DNA of 64,000 bases from Larkinella sp965227735 (GTDB lineage Bacteria; Bacteroidota; Bacteroidia; Cytophagales; Spirosomataceae). Position 1 is the first letter of the stretch, and the number at the start of each line of letters is the position of its first letter. The stretch covers positions 7,254,001-7,318,000 of the forward strand of contig NZ_OZ245776.1 of NCBI RefSeq assembly GCF_965227735.1, written 5' to 3'. The notes beneath the pieces are model-generated. The model did no database searches. It saw nothing but the letters and a program-made list of their open reading frames with translations, and was not told where the DNA came from. Below are positions 51,978-60,728 of the stretch, in pieces. A program made the position numbers and the translations under genes.

Positions 51978-52847
51978 ATGTCCTCTCATCTGCCGGTTTA
52001 TCAATTGCAGACCTTTTCTGATTACGAGCCCAATACGCACTTTCACATGGAACGTCTTGAAAATCTGGTGAAGGATTTCAAGGCCAGTGATGAACCCCAT
52101 TCACACACCTTTTATCTCGTGATGTGGGTGGAAGACGGTGTTGGAACCCACACTATCGAGGCTGAAACCCACGCGGTCGAGGCCCACAGGCTGTATTTTC
52201 TGGCACCAGGAAAAAGGCATAGCTGGAAAGTGTCGACCGACACCAAAGGCTACACGATTTTCTTCGATTCCAATTTTTGTCGGGGGCGGTTTGGAAAAAA
52301 GATCTACCGCTACCCGTTTTTTCATTCCCCAAAACACCAGCCCTGGCTGGCTGTGACGGATCAGCAGGCGGTATTCAGCGACCTCTTAAATTTTGTTTAC
52401 CGGGAATATGAGGGAAATCAGCCCAATCGCTACGAAGTAATTTTGTCGGCTTTTCATATTGTGCTGGAACTGGCCGATCGGTTATACAACCAATTGTGGA
52501 CAGATGATGATACCTACCAGTATGATCGAATTCGTCAATACGAGCAATTAATTGAGGAGCAATTTCTGACGGTTCGGGAAGTAAGCGCGTATGCCGCCCA
52601 GTTGCATGTGACACCGCATTACCTGAATCAGCTCTGCAAAAAGATCGCTGGTAAAACCGCCAGCCAACTCATACAGGAGCGAATACTGCTGGGAGCGTAC
52701 TATTTTTTACGGCATTCAACGGCCTCTATCAAGGAAATTGGGTTTCAGTTGGGCTTTCAGGACCCCTCTTACTTTGTCCGTTTTTTTAAAAAAAATGCGG
52801 GCGAAACCCCCGCCCATTTTCGGATAAATCATAAAACTAAACGATGA
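51978..52847 (+). CDS. AraC family transcriptional regulator
   Basis: A 289-aa regulator with an N-terminal cupin (HTFYLVMWVEDGVGTHTIEA, YFLAPGKRHSW) and a C-terminal AraC double helix-turn-helix (SAYAAQLHVTPHYLNQLCKK and ASIKEIGFQLGFQDPSYFVR). The ATG at 51978 is preferred; the frame reaches a TTG at 51924. Its target may be the T9SS-exported GH-like gene downstream or its own promoter. The ligand is unknown. Confidence 0.92.
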   Translation: MSSHLPVYQLQTFSDYEPNTHFHMERLENLVKDFKASDEPHSHTFYLVMWVEDGVGTHTIEAETHAVEAHRLYFLAPGKRHSWKVSTDTKGYTIFFDSNFCRGRFGKKIYRYPFFHSPKHQPWLAVTDQQAVFSDLLNFVYREYEGNQPNRYEVILSAFHIVLELADRLYNQLWTDDDTYQYDRIRQYEQLIEEQFLTVREVSAYAAQLHVTPHYLNQLCKKIAGKTASQLIQERILLGAYYFLRHSTASIKEIGFQLGFQDPSYFVRFFKKNAGETPAHFRINHKTKR

Positions 52848-53179
52848 TCTGTACCATGAAAGGTTGGTTTTGTCTTAGTTGCAACACGCGTACGGCGGTA
52901 ATTTTGTGCGATTTGTAGACGTTCCTCTTTTCTCAAAACAGGTATTTACTTTATTTTTTATCAGTACTGCTGGTAAAATCAATGTCTGATAATGGGTGGT
53001 TGGTTGTGGGGTCTTGAATGGAGTTAATAACGTACATCATTCGATCAAATATACCTTCGGTAGGATCAAACTGCCGCTATGCCATCGGTTACGGGCTGTA
53101 GTGTATTCCTGGGCGGAAAAGACGCGAGCTGCTGCAAATTCGTTTGCAACTCACTGTTTTTTTCAACCAACTCAACTCA
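52848..53179. other. Intergenic region upstream of the GH42-like gene
   Basis: A 332-base gap without a gene. Near the 3' end, TGCAAA-TTCG-TTTGCA (53133-53148) is a small perfect inverted repeat about 32 bases before the next start and could be an operator for the upstream AraC regulator. No strong promoter or terminator was recognised. Confidence 0.4.
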
Positions 53180-55312
53180 ATGAAAAACCGTAACGTAACA
53201 CGGGTTTGGTATGCCGTACTTTTTACCATTAGTTTTTTCTCTTTCGAATCCAAGGGGGATTCAGCACTTTCCCTGCCGGGCCTGACCACACCAACCTCCT
53301 ACGAACCCGTCCCCGTCAATCGGCAGCGGTATCTGGGCGTCACCATCTTTAACTTCGAAAATGACCCCCGGGTCGACGACGAGCGCATCGAACATTCGGC
53401 CGCAGCGGGCTGCAATGCCGTTGAAATCACCATCAACTGGGACCGGGTTTACCCCACCCGCCAGAGCGTGGCCAACTGGAAAGTGGTTGATTCACACGTT
53501 CAAACCGCCTTGCGGCTGGGCCTGAAGATTGCCCTGCGGATTCATGTCGGTCGTGAAATCAAGTTTTTGGGCGATTTTTGGGAGACCAACGAGACCATGC
53601 AGGCGGCTGACGGGTCACGGAGTACGGGCAGTGGCATCACGCAGTTTAGCTATGCCCACCAGCCGACCATTGAACGGGCGAAGGATTTTGTGAAGGAAAC
53701 CACCCGGCGGTATCTCTATTTACAGCAGCAGAATAAACTGCTGTTTTTCTCCGTGGTGGCCTCACCCGCCCTCGAATCCGAATATTCGCCGGTGCTCGAC
53801 AAGGCCGATGGTGCTAAGGTGGTCATTGCCTTCGATTACAGCGATCCGATGAAAGGTGCCTTCCGGCAGTGGTTGCAGGAAAAATTCACGCTATCGGAGC
53901 TCAACAAGCGCTGGAATACCGGTTTTGGCGACTGGAATGCAGTGACGCCACCCGGCAACACGACCAGCGATCCACGGGGCATCTTCAGCGCCAATCGCCG
54001 GGGGCTGGATTGGTACGTTTTTCGGCACCGCCTGCTCGAACGGTTTTTGAACGACATCACGAGCACGATCAAGGGTGTCGATGGGTCGATTCGGGTGGTC
54101 AATCAGCACGGGGCCGTCTGGGATCGGCTGAGTGGTCTGCGGGGCACATACGCTTTCAAGAGCCTGAACCAGAACTCGGATGGGCTGAAATTCAACGACG
54201 GACCCACCTACAACCACCGGTTTTCGATGGATCTTGTGCGCAGCAATTTAAAACCGGGTGCGTTCATGATCAATGCGGTCGACGGAATGTTCTGGCAGAC
54301 GGTTTCGATTGGTACGTACTACGATCAGGTGAAGGAATGTTTTGATCACGGGGCGTCTATGTTGACGCTGGCCAATTTCGGGGGAAAAGATGCCCGCGCC
54401 ACCCTTACGCAGTTGGTCGATCGGGTCGTAAATGCCGGTTTGCTGAATCCGCCCGTTACGCAGGTGCAAACCGGCGGCAGCATCAGTTACAAACTGTCGG
54501 AAATTCTTCGGGACACTTATACCCCCATCACCAATCGCTGGACGGATCAATACACTAAGTCCGGAAAAAAACCGGTGCAGGTTACACTGATCGAAGATTT
54601 GCTGGATGAGATGGATGAGCCCGCCCCAGCCCCGGCTCCCGTCCCTACACCGGAGCCTGAACCCGCCCCTGCCCCCGCCCCAGAACCTGCCCCGGCCCCC
54701 AAGCCGGAAGGACCGGTAACGGGTAGTTTCGACGGCTTCCTGGATAAAGTGGAATGTGGAACGATGCGCGGGTGGGCCTGGGATCGGAACAAACCCAACG
54801 CGTCGGTGACGATTGAATTTTCGGCCGACGGCAAGGTGATCGGAACGGCGGAAGCGGATATTTACCGAACGGATCTGGAACAGGCGGGAAAGGGAAATGG
54901 GAAACATGCCTACAGCTTTCCGACGCCGGCGAGTCTGAAAGATGGCAAATCCCGCCAGATCAGTGCCAAAGTTCGGAACAGCACCTTTACCTTGAAATAT
55001 GCCCCCAAATCATTGACCTGCCCCTCGCCGGTGAGAACTTCCGTGGCGTCGGCAGAACGGGGTTTGATGGTGACGGTTTTGGGAAATCCCGTTGGCGAGC
55101 AAACGAGCGTGGAAGTTCGGGGGGTGCAAGGAAAAACCGTTCGTTTTCAACTCAGTGACGTCCGCGGGCGAATCATCAGCGAGCGGGCGGTAGAAACCGC
55201 CGGAGCCGTTGAAAGACAGCAATTCAATCTGGACCGCGAACTGACGGGTCTGCTGTTGTTACGGGTGGTATCAGGTCAGGAGGCCGTAACCGTAAAACTG
55301 CTAAAACCCTGA
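53180..55312 (+). CDS. T9SS-exported GH42-like glycoside hydrolase with Pro/Ala linker
   Basis: A 710-aa secreted protein. After a signal-like N-terminus comes a GH42/beta-galactosidase-type TIM barrel (about 40-450; RIEHSAAAGCNAVEITINWD, FRQWLQEKFTLSELNKRWNT, LDWYVFRHRLLERFLNDITS). A Pro/Ala/Glu-rich linker follows (about 480-512), then an accessory domain of about 100 residues (RGWAWDRNKPN...) and a C-terminal T9SS sorting domain of about 80 residues (VRFQLSDVRGRIISERAVET ... LLLLRVVSG). ATG at 53180 is preferred over 53144. It is probably exported to the surface and acts on galactosides; the exact specificity is unknown. Confidence 0.85.
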   Translation: MKNRNVTRVWYAVLFTISFFSFESKGDSALSLPGLTTPTSYEPVPVNRQRYLGVTIFNFENDPRVDDERIEHSAAAGCNAVEITINWDRVYPTRQSVANWKVVDSHVQTALRLGLKIALRIHVGREIKFLGDFWETNETMQAADGSRSTGSGITQFSYAHQPTIERAKDFVKETTRRYLYLQQQNKLLFFSVVASPALESEYSPVLDKADGAKVVIAFDYSDPMKGAFRQWLQEKFTLSELNKRWNTGFGDWNAVTPPGNTTSDPRGIFSANRRGLDWYVFRHRLLERFLNDITSTIKGVDGSIRVVNQHGAVWDRLSGLRGTYAFKSLNQNSDGLKFNDGPTYNHRFSMDLVRSNLKPGAFMINAVDGMFWQTVSIGTYYDQVKECFDHGASMLTLANFGGKDARATLTQLVDRVVNAGLLNPPVTQVQTGGSISYKLSEILRDTYTPITNRWTDQYTKSGKKPVQVTLIEDLLDEMDEPAPAPAPVPTPEPEPAPAPAPEPAPAPKPEGPVTGSFDGFLDKVECGTMRGWAWDRNKPNASVTIEFSADGKVIGTAEADIYRTDLEQAGKGNGKHAYSFPTPASLKDGKSRQISAKVRNSTFTLKYAPKSLTCPSPVRTSVASAERGLMVTVLGNPVGEQTSVEVRGVQGKTVRFQLSDVRGRIISERAVETAGAVERQQFNLDRELTGLLLLRVVSGQEAVTVKLLKP

Positions 55313-55330
55313 AAATGTCTATTTTGAATA

Positions 55331-55366
55331 AAAACAGCCCAAACGACTCATTTGGGCTGTTTTTTT
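55331..55366. terminator. Intrinsic terminator after the GH42-like gene
   Basis: A perfect 13-bp stem, AAAACAGCCCAAA with TTTGGGCTGTTTT, a seven-base loop and a T tract. It lies 18 bases after the stop at 55312. Confidence 0.92.
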
Positions 55367-55474
55367 GCTTGATAAAGCCGTGTTTATTAAAAAAAAAGGT
55401 AAAATAGAGTAGTATTTGTCTGACACCCTCAATAATTCTGGTGATTGGGTAGCCACGTTTCGTCACGCATTCTG

Positions 55475-55572
55475 TACTTTTGCAGGGCTGATCCGAAAGG
55501 ACAGCCTCTGTTCATTCTTCATCGACTTCTGATTGACCGACCGGCCTGCCTGACTTGAGGACGGTTTTTTTG
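55475..55572 (+). ncRNA. Candidate structured leader or small RNA upstream of gapN
   Basis: TACTTTTG at 55475-55482 matches the Bacteroidota -7 element. Directly after it, CAGGGCTG-A-TCC-GAAA-GGA-CAGCC-T-CTG (55483-55510) folds as an 11-bp stem with a GNRA-type GAAA loop and two single-base bulges. At 55540-55565, CCGGCCT...AGGACGG followed by seven T could be a terminator or attenuator. The next start is gapN at 55613. No known riboswitch or the SRP RNA was matched. Transcription and folding are inferred. Confidence 0.4.
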
Positions 55573-55612
55573 TGCCTTTTTACGCTGCAATTACCATTTC
55601 TAATTTGATAGT

Positions 55613-57241
55613 ATGACTAATTTATCACAGCAACTGGAAATTCTGTTTTCGGCAGAAGACCAGATTCCGGATGAATTTCGGATCGAAGCATTGCATCAGC
55701 GGGACTACCTCGTGGATGGCGAAATCCGGCAGTGGGACGGCCCGACGCAGGAGGTGGTGTCGCCGATTTTTGTTCAGACGCCCGCCGGTCTGGTTCGGAA
55801 AGTGATCGGCAGTTACCCCTTGCCGGTGGATGACAACGAAGCCCTGGATGCGCTGGACGCAGCCGTTCGGGCTTTCGACAGCGGTCGGGGTGCCTGGCCG
55901 ACGATGTCGGTAGCGGATCGGATCGAGTGCATGGAACGCTTTGTCGGAAAGATGATGGAGCAGAAAAAGGCCGTCGTCAACCTGCTGATGTGGGAGATCG
56001 GGAAAACCCTCGCCGACTCGATCAAGGAGTTCGACCGCACCGTGCAGTACATCTACGACACCATCGACGCTTTCAAGGACGTCGATCGCGCCGGTTCTCG
56101 TTTCCGGATCGAGGAGGGCATCATCGGCCAGATCCGGCGTTCACCCCTGGGAGTCGTTTTGTGCATGGGACCATTCAATTACCCGCTCAACGAAACCTAC
56201 ACCACGCTGATTCCAGCCATTTTAATGGGCAATACGGTTTTGTTCAAACCCCCGAAACACGGCACGCTGTTGCACCATCCGCTGCTCGACGCGTTCCGGA
56301 CGTCGTTCCCAAAAGGGGTCGTCAATACGGTCTATGGCCGGGGAGCTACCGTGGTTCCAACGCTGATGAAGTCGGGCAAGATCAATGTGCTGGCGCTCAT
56401 TGGGTCGAGCCGGGTGGCCGACAGCCTCAAAAAGATGCACCCCAAAAGCAACCGTCTGCGGGCGGTTTTGAGTTTGGATGCCAAAAATGCCGCCATCATT
56501 CTGCCCGATGCCGACATCGAGCTGACCGTAAAAGAGTGTATGCTGGGCGCGATGTCGTTCAATGGGCAGCGGTGTACGGCCCTGAAAATCCTGTGGGTAC
56601 ACCGGTCGGTGGCCGACGTTTTTCTGCAACGCATGGGCGAAGAACTGAACAAGCTGAAACCCGGAATGCCGTGGAGCCAGGGAGCGCAGGTAACACCCCT
56701 GCCGGAACCCGGAAAACCGGCCTATCTGGATGCGTGTCTGCGGGACGCCGAAGCACAGGGTGCCCGGATTATGAATGAAGGGGGCGGCACAACGGTGGAA
56801 TCTTTCGTCTTTCCGGCCCTGGTGTATCCCGTAAAAGAAGGTATGAAACTCTACCGCGAGGAGCAGTTTGGCCCGGTGGTTCCGGTGGTGCCTTTTGACG
56901 ATATCGATGAGCCGATTGCCTACATCATCGACGCGGATCACGGCCAGCAGGTTAGTATTTTCGGCAGCGAAAGCGCACCGCTCGCGCGTTTGATCGATCC
57001 GCTGGTCAACCAGGTTAGCCGGGTGAATATCAATGCACAATGCCAGCGCGGCCCGGATACGTTTCCGTTTACGGGTCGGAAAGATTCGGCAGAAGGCACG
57101 CTGTCGGTGGAGGATGCGCTGCGGTCGTTTTCCATCCGCACCGTGGTGGCCACGAAAGATACGGCGCAGAACAAAGCGATTCTGAACGACATCGTCGAGC
57201 AGCACCAATCCGAATTTTTGTCGACGAAATTTATTTTTTAA
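55613..57241 (+). CDS. gapN: NADP-dependent glyceraldehyde-3-phosphate dehydrogenase (GapN-type aldehyde dehydrogenase)
   Basis: A 542-aa aldehyde dehydrogenase of the group annotated in Bacteroidota as NADP-dependent GAPDH. The N-terminal extension (MTNLSQQLEILFSAEDQIPD) is characteristic. The cofactor fold includes GVVLCMGPFNYPLNETYTTL and NVLALIGSS. The catalytic Cys lies near residue 320 in FNGQRCTALKILW. It would oxidise glyceraldehyde 3-phosphate to 3-phosphoglycerate, bypassing ATP formation and giving NADPH. The leader upstream may regulate it. Substrate assignment is by family. Confidence 0.88.
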   Translation: MTNLSQQLEILFSAEDQIPDEFRIEALHQRDYLVDGEIRQWDGPTQEVVSPIFVQTPAGLVRKVIGSYPLPVDDNEALDALDAAVRAFDSGRGAWPTMSVADRIECMERFVGKMMEQKKAVVNLLMWEIGKTLADSIKEFDRTVQYIYDTIDAFKDVDRAGSRFRIEEGIIGQIRRSPLGVVLCMGPFNYPLNETYTTLIPAILMGNTVLFKPPKHGTLLHHPLLDAFRTSFPKGVVNTVYGRGATVVPTLMKSGKINVLALIGSSRVADSLKKMHPKSNRLRAVLSLDAKNAAIILPDADIELTVKECMLGAMSFNGQRCTALKILWVHRSVADVFLQRMGEELNKLKPGMPWSQGAQVTPLPEPGKPAYLDACLRDAEAQGARIMNEGGGTTVESFVFPALVYPVKEGMKLYREEQFGPVVPVVPFDDIDEPIAYIIDADHGQQVSIFGSESAPLARLIDPLVNQVSRVNINAQCQRGPDTFPFTGRKDSAEGTLSVEDALRSFSIRTVVATKDTAQNKAILNDIVEQHQSEFLSTKFIF

Positions 57242-57260
57242 TTCATTGCCATAGCCGGGT

Positions 57261-57325
57261 CCGCCGTGCCTTTTATCCAACATTGTCCGGGGTGTTTCGA
57301 TGCAGATTGGAAAAAGGTACGGCGG
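57261..57325. repeat. Inverted repeat between gapN and JmjC-like gene
   Basis: CCGCCGTGCCTTTTATCCAA at 57261-57280 pairs with TTGGAAAAAGGTACGGCGG at 57307-57325, two mismatches, with a 26-base loop. It lies shortly after the gapN stop. No T tract follows, so it is more likely a 3' stem or one more member of the hairpin set than a classical terminator. Confidence 0.65.
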
Positions 57326-57472
57326 TATCGCCGGATTGCATTATAGTAGGATTCCATTAATCGAAATTTAATTCCATTTCTCCCTCATTTTCGAACGGTT
57401 TTGTGAACTCATTGGTAGCAATCTTGTTTCATCCAATAAATTTTGGGTTGTACGTTGCATTTATCTACCCGT

Positions 57473-58363
57473 ATGGCACTTGAACTCGTTCCGATCGATC
57501 GCATCAGCAAACAGGATAAAGCTCTTTTTCAACAAAGCTATTTCAAAAAACACCAGCCCGCCATCATCCGGGATTTTTGCCACGACTGGCCGGCGTATAG
57601 AAACTGGTCATTCGAGAAACTCAAACAACGGGCTGGTCATCTAACGGTCGATTTGTACAATAACAAGCCGGCTGATCCAGATAAAAGTACAATGTTTGTC
57701 GATGAGCGTATGAATTTTGGCGATTATCTGGACAAAATTTCTTCCAATCAGCCCGTCGAACTCCGCATATTTCTTTTCAATATTTTCAAGCACATTCCTT
57801 CCCTTAAGAAAGACATTCTGAAGCCGGATCTGGTGGACGGTTTTGTGATGAGCCTGCCGTTCATGTTCTACGGCGGAGCCGGGTCGGTGGTGCACATGCA
57901 CTATGACATTGATCTGTCGCATGTTTTCTTGACGCAGTTTGTGGGGCGGAAGCGGGTGGTATTGTTTGCGCCCGAATACACGCCCCTGCTGTATCGGCTC
58001 CCGTTTTCTGTCATTTCGTACATGAACGTCAACAACCCGGATTACCAGAAATACCCCGGTTTGCAGCACGTCAAAGGCTATGAATGCACCCTGAATTATG
58101 GCGAAACGCTTTATATACCAGCCGGTTACTGGCATTACATTGAGTACATCGATGGCGGTTATGCGTTGTCGCTCCGGGTTCTCAACGAATCCTGGCTGAA
58201 ACGGATTCAGGGTGCGTGGAATCTGTTCGGGCAAATGCGGATTGACAACTTTATGAAAAAATACTTTACCAAATCGTGGTTTCAGTATAAAAACCGGAAA
58301 GCGTTTGAAAATGCCAATGAAGCGATGAATGATCTTCCGCGTTTGGAAAATGCGGAAGCATAA
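57473..58363 (+). CDS. JmjC/cupin_8-like 2-oxoglutarate- and Fe(II)-dependent oxygenase
   Basis: A 296-aa protein of the cupin-like (JmjC, cupin_8) group. The iron triad is likely His and Asp of HMHYD (near 141-145) with the later His in IPAGYWHYIEY (near 220). The opening YFKKHQPAIIRDFCHDWPAY is typical. Such enzymes hydroxylate proteins or small molecules; the target is unknown. The ATG at 57473 is preferred to an upstream frame start at 57443. It forms a single unit with its own terminator. Confidence 0.88.
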   Translation: MALELVPIDRISKQDKALFQQSYFKKHQPAIIRDFCHDWPAYRNWSFEKLKQRAGHLTVDLYNNKPADPDKSTMFVDERMNFGDYLDKISSNQPVELRIFLFNIFKHIPSLKKDILKPDLVDGFVMSLPFMFYGGAGSVVHMHYDIDLSHVFLTQFVGRKRVVLFAPEYTPLLYRLPFSVISYMNVNNPDYQKYPGLQHVKGYECTLNYGETLYIPAGYWHYIEYIDGGYALSLRVLNESWLKRIQGAWNLFGQMRIDNFMKKYFTKSWFQYKNRKAFENANEAMNDLPRLENAEA

Positions 58364-58693
58364 ACCATTTCAAAAGGTATAATGAAAAGTCCCGGCTGTA
58401 TTCGGAAGCCGGGACTTTTTGTTTACGGCCTTGTTCATATGGACTTTATTCTGCTGTCATCAGATGAAGGAATAGCCTGTTTTAGAAATTTTCTTGCTGG
58501 AATTAATTTCGTAATATGACTTCAGATTAAATAGTATGCCCTTGCTATCAACATCGGCCCCTCCGGGGTCAATAACCTCACTGGTTGCGTTAAAATAAAA
58601 GATAATCCGCTGGCAGAATGGTTGATGCGGGCGGTGTAATGATAAAAACCGGAATACTTCTTGGTCACAGTTTCGTAACCAGACTATTGAAAA
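58364..58693. other. Intergenic region with possible gene remnant (minus strand)
   Basis: A 330-base gap. Apart from the terminator at 58385-58420, the minus strand at about 58460-58690 translates to protein-like stretches (for example SKGILFNLKSYYEINSSKK) that continue in a different frame upstream. This suggests a frameshifted remnant of an older gene. No intact start is seen. The plus strand must carry the promoter of the gene at 58694. Confidence 0.3.
58385..58420. terminator. Intrinsic terminator after the JmjC-like gene
   Basis: A perfect 13-bp stem, AAAAGTCCCGGCT at 58385-58397 with AGCCGGGACTTTT at 58407-58419, followed by T. It lies 22 bases after the stop at 58363. Confidence 0.92.
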
Positions 58694-59530
58694 ATGAGCA
58701 CAATCATCACCCCCGAAGACCCCGACTGGCTGATAAAACTGGTACAGGAACGGTACAGCTTTTGTAATCCGGATCTGGCACAGGCCGAACGCATTCATCG
58801 CTATGAACAGGACAAAAGGCTTTCTTCCAAAGACACGTACTTTTCGCAATGGGAAGAATGGGATTTTGAATGGGCGACTTTTAAAGACATTCTGACCAAC
58901 GAACAATTCGAACGGTATGACGCGAATCTAAAAACACGGATTCGGAGTTACGAAGAAAGTCTGGTGGAAGAGGACAACGGCAAACTGGGCGAAATTGCGT
59001 ATAACCAATCATTGCTAGCCAATTACGAAAAGATATTGCCTGATTTTTTTAACCCCCGGTCTCCGTTAAAATTGACAGGCTTGTTTCAGGAAGAGACCAA
59101 AATTGATTTTTTAAAAGCAGAGTATAAACGGTATTTAAATGAGATGAAAGTCAAGTTATTGGTTGAGCATTTTCGATTTGCCCGAACGTTTATGCCCAAT
59201 CTGTTAAAGGTAACGTTACTGCAACATCAATTCGATTATCTGTGGCCGGACTATTTTTATTTTAAACACAGAATGGACGAGCCTACCAAAGCCACGGCGA
59301 ACTACCTGAAAGGAAAGCTTTACTACATTGATGACAAAATCTATAACCTGGTTCAGGAGAAGTTTGATGAGCTAAAGTCTTTAAATCAGGAAAATTACAA
59401 CCAATACCTGGGTGGACGTTCCGCCGGTGGTATTCTTTCGAATGGGCCGTCAACGCCCGAAGACCTGCGGGAACACCTGTTGATGAGTTTGTTGCTTCTG
59501 GATGAGAACAAATACGGATGGCGGGAGTAA
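58694..59530 (+). CDS. Hypothetical helical protein, family not recognised
   Basis: A 278-aa soluble, Tyr/Phe/Glu-rich protein (MSTIITPEDPDWLIKLVQER; QWEEWDFEWATFKDILTNEQ; LLQHQFDYLWPDYFYFKHRM), mostly predicted helix with no signal or membrane segment. It has its own upstream gap and a terminator downstream, so it is an independent unit. No conserved motif was recognised, and function cannot be stated. Confidence 0.7.
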   Translation: MSTIITPEDPDWLIKLVQERYSFCNPDLAQAERIHRYEQDKRLSSKDTYFSQWEEWDFEWATFKDILTNEQFERYDANLKTRIRSYEESLVEEDNGKLGEIAYNQSLLANYEKILPDFFNPRSPLKLTGLFQEETKIDFLKAEYKRYLNEMKVKLLVEHFRFARTFMPNLLKVTLLQHQFDYLWPDYFYFKHRMDEPTKATANYLKGKLYYIDDKIYNLVQEKFDELKSLNQENYNQYLGGRSAGGILSNGPSTPEDLREHLLMSLLLLDENKYGWRE

Positions 59531-59600
59531 ACGTCTGAATTCAGGCAGCCGCTCCGTCATTCCTGAAAACGGAACGTCCGGCGGTTTTTTCTTGCCGTTC

Positions 59601-59633
59601 AAAAAAACGAACTCGCGCGGGTTCGTTTTTTTT
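59601..59633. terminator. Intrinsic terminator before the SPFH gene
   Basis: AAAAAAACGAAC and GTTCGTTTTTTTT flank a short CG-rich loop; both strands carry a T tract. A weaker stem with a following T run (about 59546-59592) lies just before it, so termination may occur at two successive hairpins after the stop at 59530. Confidence 0.85.
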
Positions 59634-59702
59634 GTGTAGAATTGAACGTGTAAAACAGCACACCGAAAAAACGACGGCCTTGCGGTTGTCGTAGACAAGC
59701 AT

Positions 59703-60683
59703 ATGGGACTATTTGACTTCATTCGTAATGAATTTATCGAGGTCATCGACTGGGTCGATAACTCGAACGATACGGTAATCTGGAAATTTCCGGACAATGG
59801 CAATAACATCAAATACGGCGCCCAACTAACCGTGCGCGAATCGCAGGTGGCGGTTTTCATCAACGAAGGCCGGATTGCCGATGTGTATCAACCGGGTCGT
59901 TATGAACTGACCACGCAGAACATGCCGATCATGACCACCTTGCGGTCGTGGAAAATGGGATTTGAGTCGCCGTTCAAAGTCGATATTTACTTCGTTTCGA
60001 CCAAGCAGTTTACCAACCTCAAATGGGGAACACAAAACCCGTTCATCGTCCGCGATCCCGAACTGAAACAGGTGCGGGTTCGGGCGTTCGGGGTGTTTGC
60101 GCTACGGGTGGTCGATGCCGGGAAGTTCATCAAGGAATACGCCGGAACGACGCCCGTGGTCCGGATTGGCGACGTGGAGGACCAACTCCGGTCGGCCATC
60201 ATCACCAACTTCACGGATACGATTGGCGAAGCCGGTATTTCGGTCTACGATTTATCCCGCAATTACAAGGAAATCGGCGACAAACTGCTGCCGCTGCTGC
60301 AGTCGGATTTTACGGGCTACGGTCTGGAACTGACCAAATTTTACGTCGAAAATACGAGCCTGCCGCCCGAAGTCGAAGCGTTCCTCGACAAAACCACGCA
60401 GATGAATATGGTGGGTGATATGGCTCGTTTTCAGCAGTTTCAAGCGGGTGTTGCCCTGGAAGATGCCGCCGAGAGCGGTGGTGCCGGTGGTGCTGCCGTG
60501 TTGCTGGGCGGTTTGGGTAATTTTATGCAGAACACCAGCGCGGCCAACGCTCCGCAGGCTCCCAAAGAAGACAAAACCGAGGTCATGAATCTGCTGAAAC
60601 AACTGGGCGAACTGAAAGCCGCCGGGATTTTGACCGAGGAGGAATTCAACGCCAAAAAAGCCGAGTTACTAGCCCGATTATAG
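59703..60683 (+). CDS. SPFH/Band-7-like protein with C-terminal SHOCT domain
   Basis: A 326-aa protein of the YdjI/virion-core-like SPFH group. It opens MGLFDFIRNEFIEVIDWVDN, with TVRESQVAVFINEGRIADVY and PGRYELTTQNMPIM in the SPFH core. A Gly/Ala-rich link leads to a SHOCT helical hairpin (LGELKAAGILTEEEFNAKKA). SPFH proteins scaffold membrane patches; SHOCT is an oligomerisation or membrane-association tail. It is followed after 45 bases by a zinc-ribbon membrane protein, a common pair with stress or envelope roles. Confidence 0.9.
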   Translation: MGLFDFIRNEFIEVIDWVDNSNDTVIWKFPDNGNNIKYGAQLTVRESQVAVFINEGRIADVYQPGRYELTTQNMPIMTTLRSWKMGFESPFKVDIYFVSTKQFTNLKWGTQNPFIVRDPELKQVRVRAFGVFALRVVDAGKFIKEYAGTTPVVRIGDVEDQLRSAIITNFTDTIGEAGISVYDLSRNYKEIGDKLLPLLQSDFTGYGLELTKFYVENTSLPPEVEAFLDKTTQMNMVGDMARFQQFQAGVALEDAAESGGAGGAAVLLGGLGNFMQNTSAANAPQAPKEDKTEVMNLLKQLGELKAAGILTEEEFNAKKAELLARL

Positions 60684-60696
60684 CCCCAAACCGGTA

Positions 60697-60719
60697 GGAA
60701 CGCGGGTCGTCCGCGTTCC
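60697..60719. repeat. Short perfect hairpin between SPFH and zinc-ribbon genes
   Basis: GGAACGCGG (60697-60705) and CCGCGTTCC (60711-60719) with a five-base loop. These are the tips of the long family C repeat at 6593-6686 without its interior. It lies inside the probable two-gene operon. Confidence 0.8.
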
Positions 60720-60728
60720 CGTCCCACC

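Noticed and set aside
55483..55510. Possible SRP (4.5S) RNA domain IV
   Set aside because: The UCC-GAAA-GGA tip looks similar, but the conserved symmetric internal loop (AGCAGCC side) and GGAA tetraloop pattern of SRP RNA are missing.
56222..57283. 353-codon minus-strand frame antisense to gapN
   Set aside because: GapN is strongly supported by motifs over the same bases; the antisense product has the biased composition of a shadow frame.
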